Of a stretch of 64,000 nt of DNA, positions 17,115 through 25,361 are shown piece after piece. How positions within the stretch are numbered: position 1 is the stretch's first letter; each line of letters begins with the position of its first letter. The notes below the pieces were generated by a model. The model was not told the origin of the DNA. It saw only the letters and a list, made by a program, of their open reading frames with translations, and ran no database searches. Location: positions 620,001-684,000 of the forward strand of contig NZ_AUXV01000056.1 of the NCBI RefSeq assembly GCF_001625575.1, given 5' to 3'. Origin of the DNA: Pseudoalteromonas luteoviolacea S2607. GTDB taxonomy: Bacteria; Pseudomonadota; Gammaproteobacteria; Enterobacterales; Alteromonadaceae. Made by a program: the position numbers and the translations under genes.

Positions 17115-18722
17115 ATGACAGTATTAAATACATCGATTAATACGCATGACCAACAGTTTAAAGACAACCATGACGCGATGGCGTCATTGGTTGCCGATTT
17201 AAACGATAAGGTCGCAAACCTGAGTCAAGGCGGTGGTGAAGCACTCATCGCCCGCCACCAAAGTCGCGGGAAGCTATTTGTCCGTGACCGTATAGATACC
17301 CTGCTCGACGAAGGCTCTCCATTTTTAGAAATATCCCAATTTGCAGCGTTTGGCGTGTATGAACAAGACATTCCTTGTGCTGGCGTTGTTGCAGGCATTG
17401 GCCGTGTTAAAGGCGTCGAATGCATGATTGTAGGTAATGACGCAACGGTGAAAGGTGGTACATATTTTCCTCTGACCGTTAAAAAGCATCTAAGAGCACA
17501 AGAAATTGCCGAGCGTTGCCACTTACCTTGTATCTACCTTGTTGATTCTGGTGGTGCAAACCTCCCCGAGCAAGATGAAGTATTCCCTGACAAACTTCAC
17601 TTCGGGCGTATCTTTTACAATCAAGCGCGCATGTCAGCAAAAGGGATACCGCAAATTGCGGTAGTGATGGGCTTGTGTACAGCGGGTGGTGCATATGTGC
17701 CAGCTATGGCAGATGAAAGCATTATCGTAAAAGAGCAAGGGACAATTTTCTTGGCAGGTCCCCCCCTTGTGAAAGCAGCCACTGGCGAAGAAGTGAGTGC
17801 TGAGGACCTTGGTGGTGCTGATGTCCACTGTAAAGTATCCGGTGTTGCCGATCACTATGCAGAAAATGACGAGCATGCACTCTCCATAGCTCGCCAGTGT
17901 ATTGAAAGACTGAACCACCAACGCCCTACCCAACCTATTCTAAAAGACGTTAAACCACCCAGATATGATATTCGTGAAGTTTACGGCATTGTCGGCACAG
18001 ATCTTAAAAAGCCATTTGATGTTCGTGAAGTGATTGCACGTATTGTAGATGACTCTCAATTTGACGAGTTCAAACGCTATTTTGGTGAAACCCTCGTTAC
18101 AGGATTTGCAGAAATATTTGGTCGTCCAGTTGGCATTGTGGCCAACAATGGCATTCTATTTTCTGAGTCTGCACAAAAAGGGGCTCACTTTATTCAACTT
18201 TGTGCGCAACGTGACATTCCACTACTGTTTTTGCAAAACATTACAGGGTTTATGGTTGGCCAGAAGTATGAAGCTGAGGGGATCGCCAAGCATGGTGCCA
18301 AAATGGTAACCGCTGTGTCTTGTGCTGATGTCCCTAAATTTACCGTTTTAATCGGTGGCTCATACGGCGCCGGCAACTACGGCATGTGTGGTCGAGCATA
18401 CGAGCCGACCATGATGTGGATGTGGCCTAACGCGCGTATCTCAGTGATGGGTGGTGAGCAAGCAGCTGGCGTCTTAACACAAGTTCGTCAAGATGGTTTA
18501 GCACGCAAAGGCATGAGCATGAGTGATGACGAAGTCGCTGAATTCAAAAAGCCAATTGTTGAACAGTACGAAAAACAAGGCCACCCATACTATGCAAGTG
18601 CACGACTCTGGGATGATGGCATCATCGATCCAGCCGAGACAAGAAATGTGCTGGGGTTAGCGCTAGAAGCGGCTGCTAATGCACCGAGCAAAGAATCTAA
18701 GTTTGGTATTTTCAGAATGTAG
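17115..18722 (+). CDS. liuB: Methylcrotonyl-CoA carboxylase, beta (carboxyltransferase) subunit
   Basis: A 535-residue acyl-CoA carboxyltransferase. Two crotonase-fold halves are visible, with GGANLPEQDEVFPDK and GLCTAGGAYVPAMADE in the first and NITGFMVGQKYEAEGI and GSYGAGNYGMCGRAYEP in the second, as in MCCB. It transfers CO2 from biotin on LiuD to 3-methylcrotonyl-CoA, giving 3-methylglutaconyl-CoA. The length is normal for the family. The order liuA-liuB-liuC-liuD is the usual one in gammaproteobacteria. It is cotranscribed with close spacing: 11 bp to liuA and 9 bp to liuC. Confidence 0.95.
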   Translation: MTVLNTSINTHDQQFKDNHDAMASLVADLNDKVANLSQGGGEALIARHQSRGKLFVRDRIDTLLDEGSPFLEISQFAAFGVYEQDIPCAGVVAGIGRVKGVECMIVGNDATVKGGTYFPLTVKKHLRAQEIAERCHLPCIYLVDSGGANLPEQDEVFPDKLHFGRIFYNQARMSAKGIPQIAVVMGLCTAGGAYVPAMADESIIVKEQGTIFLAGPPLVKAATGEEVSAEDLGGADVHCKVSGVADHYAENDEHALSIARQCIERLNHQRPTQPILKDVKPPRYDIREVYGIVGTDLKKPFDVREVIARIVDDSQFDEFKRYFGETLVTGFAEIFGRPVGIVANNGILFSESAQKGAHFIQLCAQRDIPLLFLQNITGFMVGQKYEAEGIAKHGAKMVTAVSCADVPKFTVLIGGSYGAGNYGMCGRAYEPTMMWMWPNARISVMGGEQAAGVLTQVRQDGLARKGMSMSDDEVAEFKKPIVEQYEKQGHPYYASARLWDDGIIDPAETRNVLGLALEAAANAPSKESKFGIFRM

Positions 18723-18731
18723 GGGGCGTAC

Positions 18732-19514
18732 ATGTCTGTCACTTTAAATATTACAAAAAGCAAGGTGGCGATTTTAGAATTAAGTCGCCCTGAAAAACAT
18801 AATGCATTCAACGCAGAAATCATCGCAGAACTCATCAAAACAATTGAGTACGCCAATGAACTCGACGTAAAAGCTCTAGTATTAAAAACCCAAGGTAAAC
18901 ACTTTTCTGCAGGTGCAGATTTAGCTTGGATGAAGTCAATGGCGGATAACAACTATGAAGAAAACGTCGCCGACTCCATGGAGCTTGCTAAGCTAATGCA
19001 CGTGCTGGCCAGTTCATCGCACCCGACACTTTGTTTAGTGCAAGGTGCAGCATTTGGTGGCGCGCTGGGCCTAATCGCATGTTGTGACATTGCAATAGCT
19101 ACAAGCGACGCAAAGTTTTGCCTAAGTGAAGTAAAGCTTGGACTTATTCCAGCAGTTATCAGTCCATACGTCATTAAAGCGATTGGTGAGAGACAAGCAC
19201 GCCGTTACTTCTTAACAGCAGAGATATTTAAGGCTGAAAAAGCCCTTGAACTCGGTTTAATACATGAAATTACCGATGACCTAAGTCAAAGCGAAACCCA
19301 CTTTATCGAAACGTTACTAAATAACGGACCTATGGCTGTGAAAAGTGCAAAGTCACTGATTAACGAAGTTGCGGGTAAGCAAGTTGATACATCTCTGATT
19401 GAGCACACCGCTAAACGTATTGCGCAAATCCGTGTTAGTGAGGAAGGACAAGAAGGCCTCAGCGCCTTTTTTGAAAAACGCGCACCCAACTGGCAACCTG
19501 CGGCTAGCGAATAA
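18732..19514 (+). CDS. liuC: Methylglutaconyl-CoA hydratase
   Basis: A 260-residue crotonase-family enzyme. Characteristic blocks are HFSAGADLAWMKSMA near residue 56, GAAFGGALGLIACCDIA near 101 and CLSEVKLGLIPAVISPYV near 125; the last is typical of methylglutaconyl-CoA hydratases (AUH/LiuC type). It hydrates 3-methylglutaconyl-CoA to HMG-CoA. Its place between the two carboxylase subunit genes supports the assignment. The stop codon is followed by a GGAG ribosome-binding site for liuD, 10 bp downstream. Confidence 0.93.
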   Translation: MSVTLNITKSKVAILELSRPEKHNAFNAEIIAELIKTIEYANELDVKALVLKTQGKHFSAGADLAWMKSMADNNYEENVADSMELAKLMHVLASSSHPTLCLVQGAAFGGALGLIACCDIAIATSDAKFCLSEVKLGLIPAVISPYVIKAIGERQARRYFLTAEIFKAEKALELGLIHEITDDLSQSETHFIETLLNNGPMAVKSAKSLINEVAGKQVDTSLIEHTAKRIAQIRVSEEGQEGLSAFFEKRAPNWQPAASE

Positions 19515-19524
19515 GGAGTTAAGC

Positions 19525-21468
19525 ATGTTGAAAAAGATTTTAATCGCTAACCGTGGTGAAATTGCTTGTCGTGTTATGCGTACGGCAAAACGATTAGGGA
19601 TGAGTACTGTCGCGGTCTATTCAGACGCGGACGCAAATTCACTTCACGTACAAAATGCGGACGAAGCCTACTACATTGGCGCAGCACCCAGCAAAGACTC
19701 CTATTTGGTTAGCGAACGCATATTAGAAGTCGCAAAACAAAGTGGTGCGGATTGCATTCACCCAGGTTATGGCTTTCTTTCAGAAAACGACACCTTTGCC
19801 AACGCATGTTATGATAATAATATTGTTTTTGTCGGTCCGCCTGCGAGTGCCATTGAAGCTATGGGTTCAAAAACTCGCGCTAAAGAGATCATGGCACAAG
19901 CCAATGTACCCCTAGTACCTGGCTATTACGGTCAACAGCAAGACACTGAATTTTTAACTGCCGAAGCCGAAAAAGTTGGTTACCCTGTACTTATCAAGGC
20001 TGCTTTTGGCGGCGGCGGTAAAGGCATGCGTGTCGTGAGAAGCGCGGATGAGTTTCTCAGTGCACTAGAAGGTGCTAAACGTGAGGCGCTTGCAAGCTTT
20101 GGTAACGACCTCGTTTTATTAGAACGCTTTGTTGATAAGCCTCGTCATGTTGAAGTACAAGTATTTGCGGACAATCACGGTAATTGCGTCTACTTAGGTG
20201 ACCGTGATTGTTCGTTGCAACGTCGCCACCAAAAGGTCATTGAGGAAGCCCCTGCACCAGACTTAAGCGATACACTTCGCAAAGAAATGGGTGAAGCGGC
20301 TGTACGCTGCGCAAAAGCCATAAATTATCGTGGTGCTGGTACTGTTGAATTCTTGTTGTGTGGCGATGAGTTTTTCTTCATGGAAATGAACACTCGCCTT
20401 CAAGTAGAACACCCAGTAACGGAAATGGTAACAGGTCAGGATCTCGTAGAGTGGCAAATCCGTGTCGCCAACAATGAACACTTACCTCTAGAACAATCTC
20501 AAATCGCTTTACAAGGCCACAGCTTCGAAGCGCGTATTTATGCTGAAGATCCAGAAGAAAACTTTATGCCCTACTCTGGCAATCTTGCACATTTGAGTTT
20601 TCCTGATGCCCAACGCGGTGTGAGAATCGACACAGGTGTACAGCAAGGCGATGAAATCAGTCCGTTTTACGACCCGATGATCGCTAAGCTCATTGTGCAT
20701 GGGCATGATAGGCGTACTGCGCTACTTAAATTGCGTTCGGCATTAAATGAAGTTCACTTAGCAGGCGTAAAAAGTAATATTGCGTTTTTGCATCACCTTG
20801 CGGAGCACCCTACCTTTATGGCTGGTGCGCCTGATACCCATTTCATTGATACTCAAACGGATGAATTAACGGCCTCTAAAGCCCCTAGCGATACTTTAGT
20901 ATGTTTAGCAAGTATTGCTTATCTTGCACACAAACGAGCGCCAAAAATGCAATCGCCATGGCAACAAGTCGGCTTTAGGCTCAATCAGCCTCGTAAACTC
21001 ACCGTGCCATTTACCGAGCATTTTGTGGTTGCACAAGCGCAAGGCCACCACTGGCAGGTACACTATCAAGATTTTGAACACCGTGTTGAAGCCAAGCTTG
21101 ATGGCCATACGCTTATAGCAAATATCGATGGCAAACGTTTAATTGCGGATGTGCTCATTAGCGAAACTGACATCACAGTTATGTACGGCCCATACCAGCA
21201 CACTTTTGAACTCAAGACCAAACACTATGTCAGTGATCATGAGCATCAAGAGGCGCCACTTGCTGCGCCACTGAATGGTACTGTTGTTAAACATTTGCAA
21301 GAAGTTGGCGCTCAAGTATCTAAGGGCGACCCAATCGTAGTCATCGAAGCCATGAAAATGGAATACACACTTAATGCGCCATTTGATGGCACATTGTCGA
21401 GTTACTGTTTTGATGAGGGCGAGCTTGTAAGTCATGGGGCGATGCTCGCTATCGTAGAGGAAGCGTGA
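19525..21468 (+). CDS. liuD: Methylcrotonyl-CoA carboxylase, alpha (biotin) subunit
   Basis: A 647-residue biotin-dependent carboxylase subunit. The biotin carboxylase part begins at the start (LKKILIANRGEIACRVMRTA) and includes the ATP-grasp glycine loop AAFGGGGKGMRVV and the MNTRLQVEHPVTE motif. The C-terminal biotin carrier domain has EAMKM with the biotinylated Lys near 611. It carboxylates biotin for LiuB. The ATG at 19525, just after GGAG, gives the standard N-terminus; the frame is open further upstream within liuC, but that extension has no support. It is followed by liuE one base after its stop (TGATATG). Confidence 0.95.
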   Translation: MLKKILIANRGEIACRVMRTAKRLGMSTVAVYSDADANSLHVQNADEAYYIGAAPSKDSYLVSERILEVAKQSGADCIHPGYGFLSENDTFANACYDNNIVFVGPPASAIEAMGSKTRAKEIMAQANVPLVPGYYGQQQDTEFLTAEAEKVGYPVLIKAAFGGGGKGMRVVRSADEFLSALEGAKREALASFGNDLVLLERFVDKPRHVEVQVFADNHGNCVYLGDRDCSLQRRHQKVIEEAPAPDLSDTLRKEMGEAAVRCAKAINYRGAGTVEFLLCGDEFFFMEMNTRLQVEHPVTEMVTGQDLVEWQIRVANNEHLPLEQSQIALQGHSFEARIYAEDPEENFMPYSGNLAHLSFPDAQRGVRIDTGVQQGDEISPFYDPMIAKLIVHGHDRRTALLKLRSALNEVHLAGVKSNIAFLHHLAEHPTFMAGAPDTHFIDTQTDELTASKAPSDTLVCLASIAYLAHKRAPKMQSPWQQVGFRLNQPRKLTVPFTEHFVVAQAQGHHWQVHYQDFEHRVEAKLDGHTLIANIDGKRLIADVLISETDITVMYGPYQHTFELKTKHYVSDHEHQEAPLAAPLNGTVVKHLQEVGAQVSKGDPIVVIEAMKMEYTLNAPFDGTLSSYCFDEGELVSHGAMLAIVEEA

Positions 21469-21469
21469 T

Positions 21470-22378
21470 ATGCCAAATTATCCAACGCAAGTAAAAATTG
21501 TTGAAGTTGGCGCACGTGACGGCTTGCAAAATGAAGCCGCAGTTTCAACCGAGGACAAAGTGAAGTTGCTCAATGCCCTCGCTGACGCTGGTCTTAAGCA
21601 CCTTGAAGCCGGCGCATTTGTGTCACCCAAATGGGTGCCACAAATGGCAGACTCAGCAGATGTAATACAAGGCTTAACTCGACATGACCATGTTGAAATA
21701 AGCGCGTTAACACCGAACTTAAAAGGTGCTGAACTCGCGCTTGCAAACCAAGTCGACGAATTTGCAATTTTTACTGCTGCAAGTGAAGCTTTTACTCAAA
21801 AAAACATCAACTGCTCCATTGAACAAAGTATAGAGCGCTTTCGACCAGTCGTTGAACTTGCTCAAAAAAACAACATAAAAGTAAGAGGTTATGTTAGTTG
21901 TATCGCAGGCTGCCCATATCAAGGTGAAGTTGACCCCGAGCAAGTTTTATCGGTCTGTAAACAATTATTGGCACTTGGCTGCTATGAGATAAGCCTTGGC
22001 GATACGATTGGTGTTGGCACGGCAAATCAAATAGAAAACCTGCTCAGCTTGCTACTCGAACACATCCCTGCTCAAAGGCTTGCAGTGCATTTTCATGATA
22101 CGTATGGACAAGCCCTTGCAAATATCCATAAAGCGCTTGAGATGGGGATCTCGACTATCGATAGTGCAGTCGCAGGGCTTGGAGGCTGCCCTTATGCAAA
22201 AGGAGCGTCAGGAAATGTTGCCACAGAGGATGTTATTTACTTGCTCCAAGGACTTGGCATTAGTACCGAAATTGATTTAGAAAGGCTTGCAAAAGCAGGT
22301 TGGCAAATTTGCGATGCGCTTAATAAGGCACCTGTTAGCAAGGTATCTTTAGCACTTAAAAATACCTGCCAATCTTAA
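21470..22378 (+). CDS. liuE: Hydroxymethylglutaryl-CoA lyase
   Basis: A 302-residue TIM-barrel enzyme of the HMG-CoA lyase family. It has the N-terminal metal-site motif EVGARDGLQNE, the HFHDTYGQAL histidines near residue 205, and the signature GLGGCPYAKGASGNVATED with the catalytic Cys near 239. It cleaves HMG-CoA to acetoacetate and acetyl-CoA, the last dedicated leucine step. It is coupled to liuD (one-base gap) and followed by the scoAB pair, which activates the acetoacetate produced. Confidence 0.95.
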   Translation: MPNYPTQVKIVEVGARDGLQNEAAVSTEDKVKLLNALADAGLKHLEAGAFVSPKWVPQMADSADVIQGLTRHDHVEISALTPNLKGAELALANQVDEFAIFTAASEAFTQKNINCSIEQSIERFRPVVELAQKNNIKVRGYVSCIAGCPYQGEVDPEQVLSVCKQLLALGCYEISLGDTIGVGTANQIENLLSLLLEHIPAQRLAVHFHDTYGQALANIHKALEMGISTIDSAVAGLGGCPYAKGASGNVATEDVIYLLQGLGISTEIDLERLAKAGWQICDALNKAPVSKVSLALKNTCQS

Positions 22379-22412
22379 CAATAAGACAATATTGACAACG
22401 AGGAGTGGGCTA

Positions 22413-23111
22413 ATGGCCGGTTTCGATAAAGTAGTTTCCAGCTACGCAGAAGCGATGGAGGGTCTTAAAGATGGAGACACCATCATCGCAGGTGGTTTTG
22501 GGCTATGTGGTATTCCAGAAGGTTTGATTGCTGAAATTAAACGCAAGCAAACTAAAGAGCTAACAGTTGTATCTAACAACTGTGGTGTTGACGATTTTGG
22601 TTTAGGCATTTTGCTACATGATCGCCAGATCAAAAAAATCATTGCATCGTACGTTGGTGAGAATGCCTTGTTCGAGCAACAGCTACTTGATGGCATCATC
22701 GATGTAGAATTAACCCCACAGGGAACTTTAGCTGAAAAGATGCGTGCCGGTGGTGCAGGCATTCCTGGCTTTTACACCGCGACTGGCTACGGTACTCCCG
22801 TTGCAGAAGGAAAAGAAGTCAAAGAATTTGACGGCCGCCCGTATATTCTGGAAGAGTCTATAACTGGTGAATTTGCCATTGTAAAAGCGTGGAAAGCAGA
22901 TCGCTATGGCAACCTTGTATTCCGACATACAGCAATGAACTTCAACCCAATGGCAGCAACAGCTGGCAAAATTACGGTCGTAGAAGTGGAAGAAATTGTT
23001 GAGCCTGGTGAACTTGAGCCAAGCCAAATTCACACCCCTGGCATTTACGTAAATCGCGTTATTAAAGGCGATTTTGAAAAACGCATCGAACGTGTAACCA
23101 CGTGCAAGTAA
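22413..23111 (+). CDS. scoA: Succinyl-CoA:3-ketoacid CoA-transferase, subunit A
   Basis: A 232-residue CoA-transferase alpha subunit. The motifs GGFGLCGIPEGLI near residue 28 and VSNNCGVDDFGLG, together with RAGGAGIPGFYTATG, match ScoA-type subunits more closely than AtoD. With ScoB it transfers CoA from succinyl-CoA to acetoacetate, so the acetoacetate released by LiuE can be split by the divergent thiolase. The start is ATG 22413, preceded by GAGGAG at 22400-22405; an upstream TTG at 22392 is unlikely. It lies 34 bp after liuE and 10 bp before scoB. Confidence 0.92.
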   Translation: MAGFDKVVSSYAEAMEGLKDGDTIIAGGFGLCGIPEGLIAEIKRKQTKELTVVSNNCGVDDFGLGILLHDRQIKKIIASYVGENALFEQQLLDGIIDVELTPQGTLAEKMRAGGAGIPGFYTATGYGTPVAEGKEVKEFDGRPYILEESITGEFAIVKAWKADRYGNLVFRHTAMNFNPMAATAGKITVVEVEEIVEPGELEPSQIHTPGIYVNRVIKGDFEKRIERVTTCK

Positions 23112-23121
23112 GGAGATCACC

Positions 23122-23784
23122 ATGGCTTTAAATCGTGAACAAATTGCAATGCGCGTCGCGCAAGAATTACAAGATGGGTATTACGTAAATCTTGGTATCG
23201 GTATTCCTACACTTGTCGCAAACTATGTGCCAAGCAATATGGAAGTAATGCTTCAGTCTGAAAATGGTTTGTTGGGTATGGGCCCGTACCCAGATGAAGA
23301 CCAAGTTGATGCAGATATGATCAACGCGGGTAAAGAAACCGTGACAGCTGCGACAGGAGCAGCTATTTTTAATAGCGCAGAAAGCTTTGCCATGATACGT
23401 GGTGGTCATGTAGACTTAACGGTATTAGGTGCATTTGAAGTGGATCAGAGCGGCAATATTGCTTCTTGGATGATCCCGAAAAAGTTAATCAAAGGCATGG
23501 GTGGCGCGATGGACCTTGTCGCTGGCGCACAGAATATTGTTGTGACCATGACCCATGCTAGCAAACACGGCGATTCCAAATTACTTGAGTCATGTACACT
23601 ACCATTGACTGGGGTAAATTGTGTGAAAAAGATTGTCACAGACCTTGCTGTGTTAGAAGTAAAAGATGGCGCATTTCATTTGCTTGAGCGTGCGCCAGGT
23701 GTTAGTGTTGATGAAATTATCAGCAAAACAGCAGGTAAACTTATCGTCGATGGCGATATTCCTGAAATGCAGTTTGCAGAATAG
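23122..23784 (+). CDS. scoB: Succinyl-CoA:3-ketoacid CoA-transferase, subunit B
   Basis: A 220-residue CoA-transferase beta subunit. The catalytic Glu that forms the CoA thioester is in SENGLLGMGP (Glu47), and the glycine-rich NLGIGIPTLVANY precedes it. It works as a complex with ScoA. It is the last gene of the liu operon and is followed by a strong intrinsic terminator 86 bp downstream. The ribosome-binding site is AAGGAG. Confidence 0.93.
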   Translation: MALNREQIAMRVAQELQDGYYVNLGIGIPTLVANYVPSNMEVMLQSENGLLGMGPYPDEDQVDADMINAGKETVTAATGAAIFNSAESFAMIRGGHVDLTVLGAFEVDQSGNIASWMIPKKLIKGMGGAMDLVAGAQNIVVTMTHASKHGDSKLLESCTLPLTGVNCVKKIVTDLAVLEVKDGAFHLLERAPGVSVDEIISKTAGKLIVDGDIPEMQFAE

Positions 23785-23870
23785 ATTAATCAATAAGGTC
23801 AAAGACCTAGTCAATAACTAGCATAAATGTACCGACCTCATTCCCAGTGCCAAAGGCGCTGAGTTACCCA

Positions 23871-23898
23871 AAATCCCTCGCAAGAGGGATTTTTTTTT
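23871..23898 (+). terminator. Terminator of the liu-sco operon
   Basis: AAATCCCTC, a GCAA tetraloop and GAGGGATTT form a 9-bp stem followed directly by a run of Ts ending at 23898. This is a textbook intrinsic terminator. The rest of the 312-bp gap to htpX shows only AT-rich sequence that presumably holds the htpX promoter. Confidence 0.93.
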
Positions 23899-24096
23899 AC
23901 CCTCCTGCCGTATCATAGGTTTATTTCTGAATTAGCCAAGCCATTTTACGCACAATTGCACATCACAACATCTTGTAACACTTCCTCGCCATACTTCCCC
24001 TTGAGAAACTTCACACGACCTCCATATTGGTAGTTATGTGCAAACGTTTTTATCTAGCAAGAGTAAAATTAGTAAGTAAACTTTAAAGAGGTGACT

Positions 24097-24945
24097 ATGA
24101 AACGCGTGTTACTTTTCTTAGCGACAAACTTAGCCATCATGGTGGTTTTGTCCATTATCTTATCTATCCTAGGGGTCTCCTCTAGAAGCTATGCTGGCAT
24201 GCTGACCATTGCCGCCGTATTTGGCTTTGGTGGTGCCTTTATCTCACTGTATATTTCTAAGTGGATGGCAAAAAAATCCACTGGTGCGTATGTCATCGAT
24301 CAGCCGCGCAATGAGACAGAACATTGGCTTGTGCGCACGGTCGCCGAGCAAGCACAAAAAGCGGGTATTAAAATGCCTGAAGTCGCGATTTACGACAGCC
24401 CAGAAATCAATGCTTTCGCCACAGGCCCTAGCAAAAATGACAGCCTAGTAGCCGTAAGTAGCGGACTTTTAGCAGGTATGAGTCAAAGTGAAGCTGAAGC
24501 CGTATTAGCCCACGAGGTATCACATGTTGCAAATGGTGACATGGTCACATTGACACTGATCCAAGGTGTAGTTAATACGTTTGTGATCTTCATTTCTAAA
24601 GTGCTTGCCAATATCGTTGACGGATTCTTAAATGGCGATGAAGAAAGTGAAGGGTTTAGCTGGACGTATATGATTTTCGATATCATATTCCAAATGCTAT
24701 TTGGCTTCCTAGCTTCAATGATTGTGGCGTACTTTAGCCGTAAACGCGAATATGCAGCGGATAAAGGGGCTGCTGACCTCGTGGGTGCGCACAAAATGAA
24801 AGCAGCATTAGAGCGTCTTCGCAGCAACCAAGAATCGAAACTCGAAGGCTCGATGATGGCGTTTGGTATTGCTTCGGGTAAAAGTGTGATGGACCTGTTC
24901 TCTTCTCACCCTCCACTTGAACAAAGAATCGCTGCATTGTCATAA
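24097..24945 (+). CDS. htpX: Membrane metalloprotease HtpX
   Basis: A 282-residue M48-family zinc protease. It has two N-terminal membrane segments (near 4-24 and 34-54), the zinc motif HEVSH near residue 139, two further membrane segments (near 155-175 and 190-212) and the third zinc-ligand region REYAADKGAADL near 218. HtpX degrades misfolded inner-membrane proteins together with FtsH. The ATG at 24097 is chosen over a GTG six bases upstream, because AAAGAGG then lies at normal distance. It is monocistronic, with a terminator right after it. Confidence 0.94.
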   Translation: MKRVLLFLATNLAIMVVLSIILSILGVSSRSYAGMLTIAAVFGFGGAFISLYISKWMAKKSTGAYVIDQPRNETEHWLVRTVAEQAQKAGIKMPEVAIYDSPEINAFATGPSKNDSLVAVSSGLLAGMSQSEAEAVLAHEVSHVANGDMVTLTLIQGVVNTFVIFISKVLANIVDGFLNGDEESEGFSWTYMIFDIIFQMLFGFLASMIVAYFSRKREYAADKGAADLVGAHKMKAALERLRSNQESKLEGSMMAFGIASGKSVMDLFSSHPPLEQRIAALS

Positions 24946-24979
24946 ATCATAATGTAAACATTTTGTATATATTATAACC

Positions 24980-25001
24980 AAAGGCCCACTCGGGCCTTTT
25001 T
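24980..25001 (+). terminator. htpX terminator
   Basis: AAAGGCCC, ACTC and GGGCCTTT form an 8-bp stem and 4-nt loop ending in five Ts, 34 bp after the htpX stop codon. Confidence 0.88.
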
Positions 25002-25361
25002 CATGACGATTTACAATTAATTAAATTTAGCCATTTATCGCCACGTCATTTTCTCAAATCCGTTATAAAAAATAATATTGTTATACGACAACGGCATATA
25101 TAGTTCGCAACCTTTATTTAAGTCGAAAGTCGCATTCAAACAAACTTCTTAGAATTAAATCCAGTAAATACAGCGTAGTATTTTTAAACAAAATAGCTTT
25201 ATTCTCAAATTAAGGTTAAAAATTAACCTCAATTTAATTGTAATATTAATTTAAACCATACTTTTTGCGTGTATCCATACCGGGCCCATTTGTTTAAAAT
25301 ATGTAACCCATTTTATTGACATAATAGCAATATTAAATTTCACATAAGGTAAAAAAGAAGT
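25002..25361. other. AT-rich intergenic region before chemoreceptor gene
   Basis: This 360-bp stretch has no supported gene. It holds an imperfect inverted repeat at 25207-25235, with 13-bp arms (AAATTAAGGTTAA and TTAACCTCAATTT, one mismatch) and a 3-bp centre, which is operator-like. TTGACA at 25316-25321 could be a -35 element, but no good -10 lies at the right distance. A flagellar-type sigma28 promoter was looked for and not found. Confidence 0.4.

Noticed and set aside
19399..19524. N-terminal extension of liuD into liuC
   Set aside because: The frame is open, but the ATG at 19525 has a GGAG site and gives the conserved biotin-carboxylase N-terminus.
22728..23123. Open frame of 131 codons on the minus strand opposite scoA
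   Set aside because: It is wholly antisense to a firmly identified gene, has no ribosome-binding site and no recognisable domain. The same applies to the other long antisense frames in the liu and NRPS genes.
24063..24080. CpxR-like GTAAA repeats upstream of htpX
   Set aside because: The spacing of the GTAAA words does not fit the usual 5-bp gap and they lie in the leader next to the start codon. htpX is a known Cpx target in E. coli, but the site is not convincing here.
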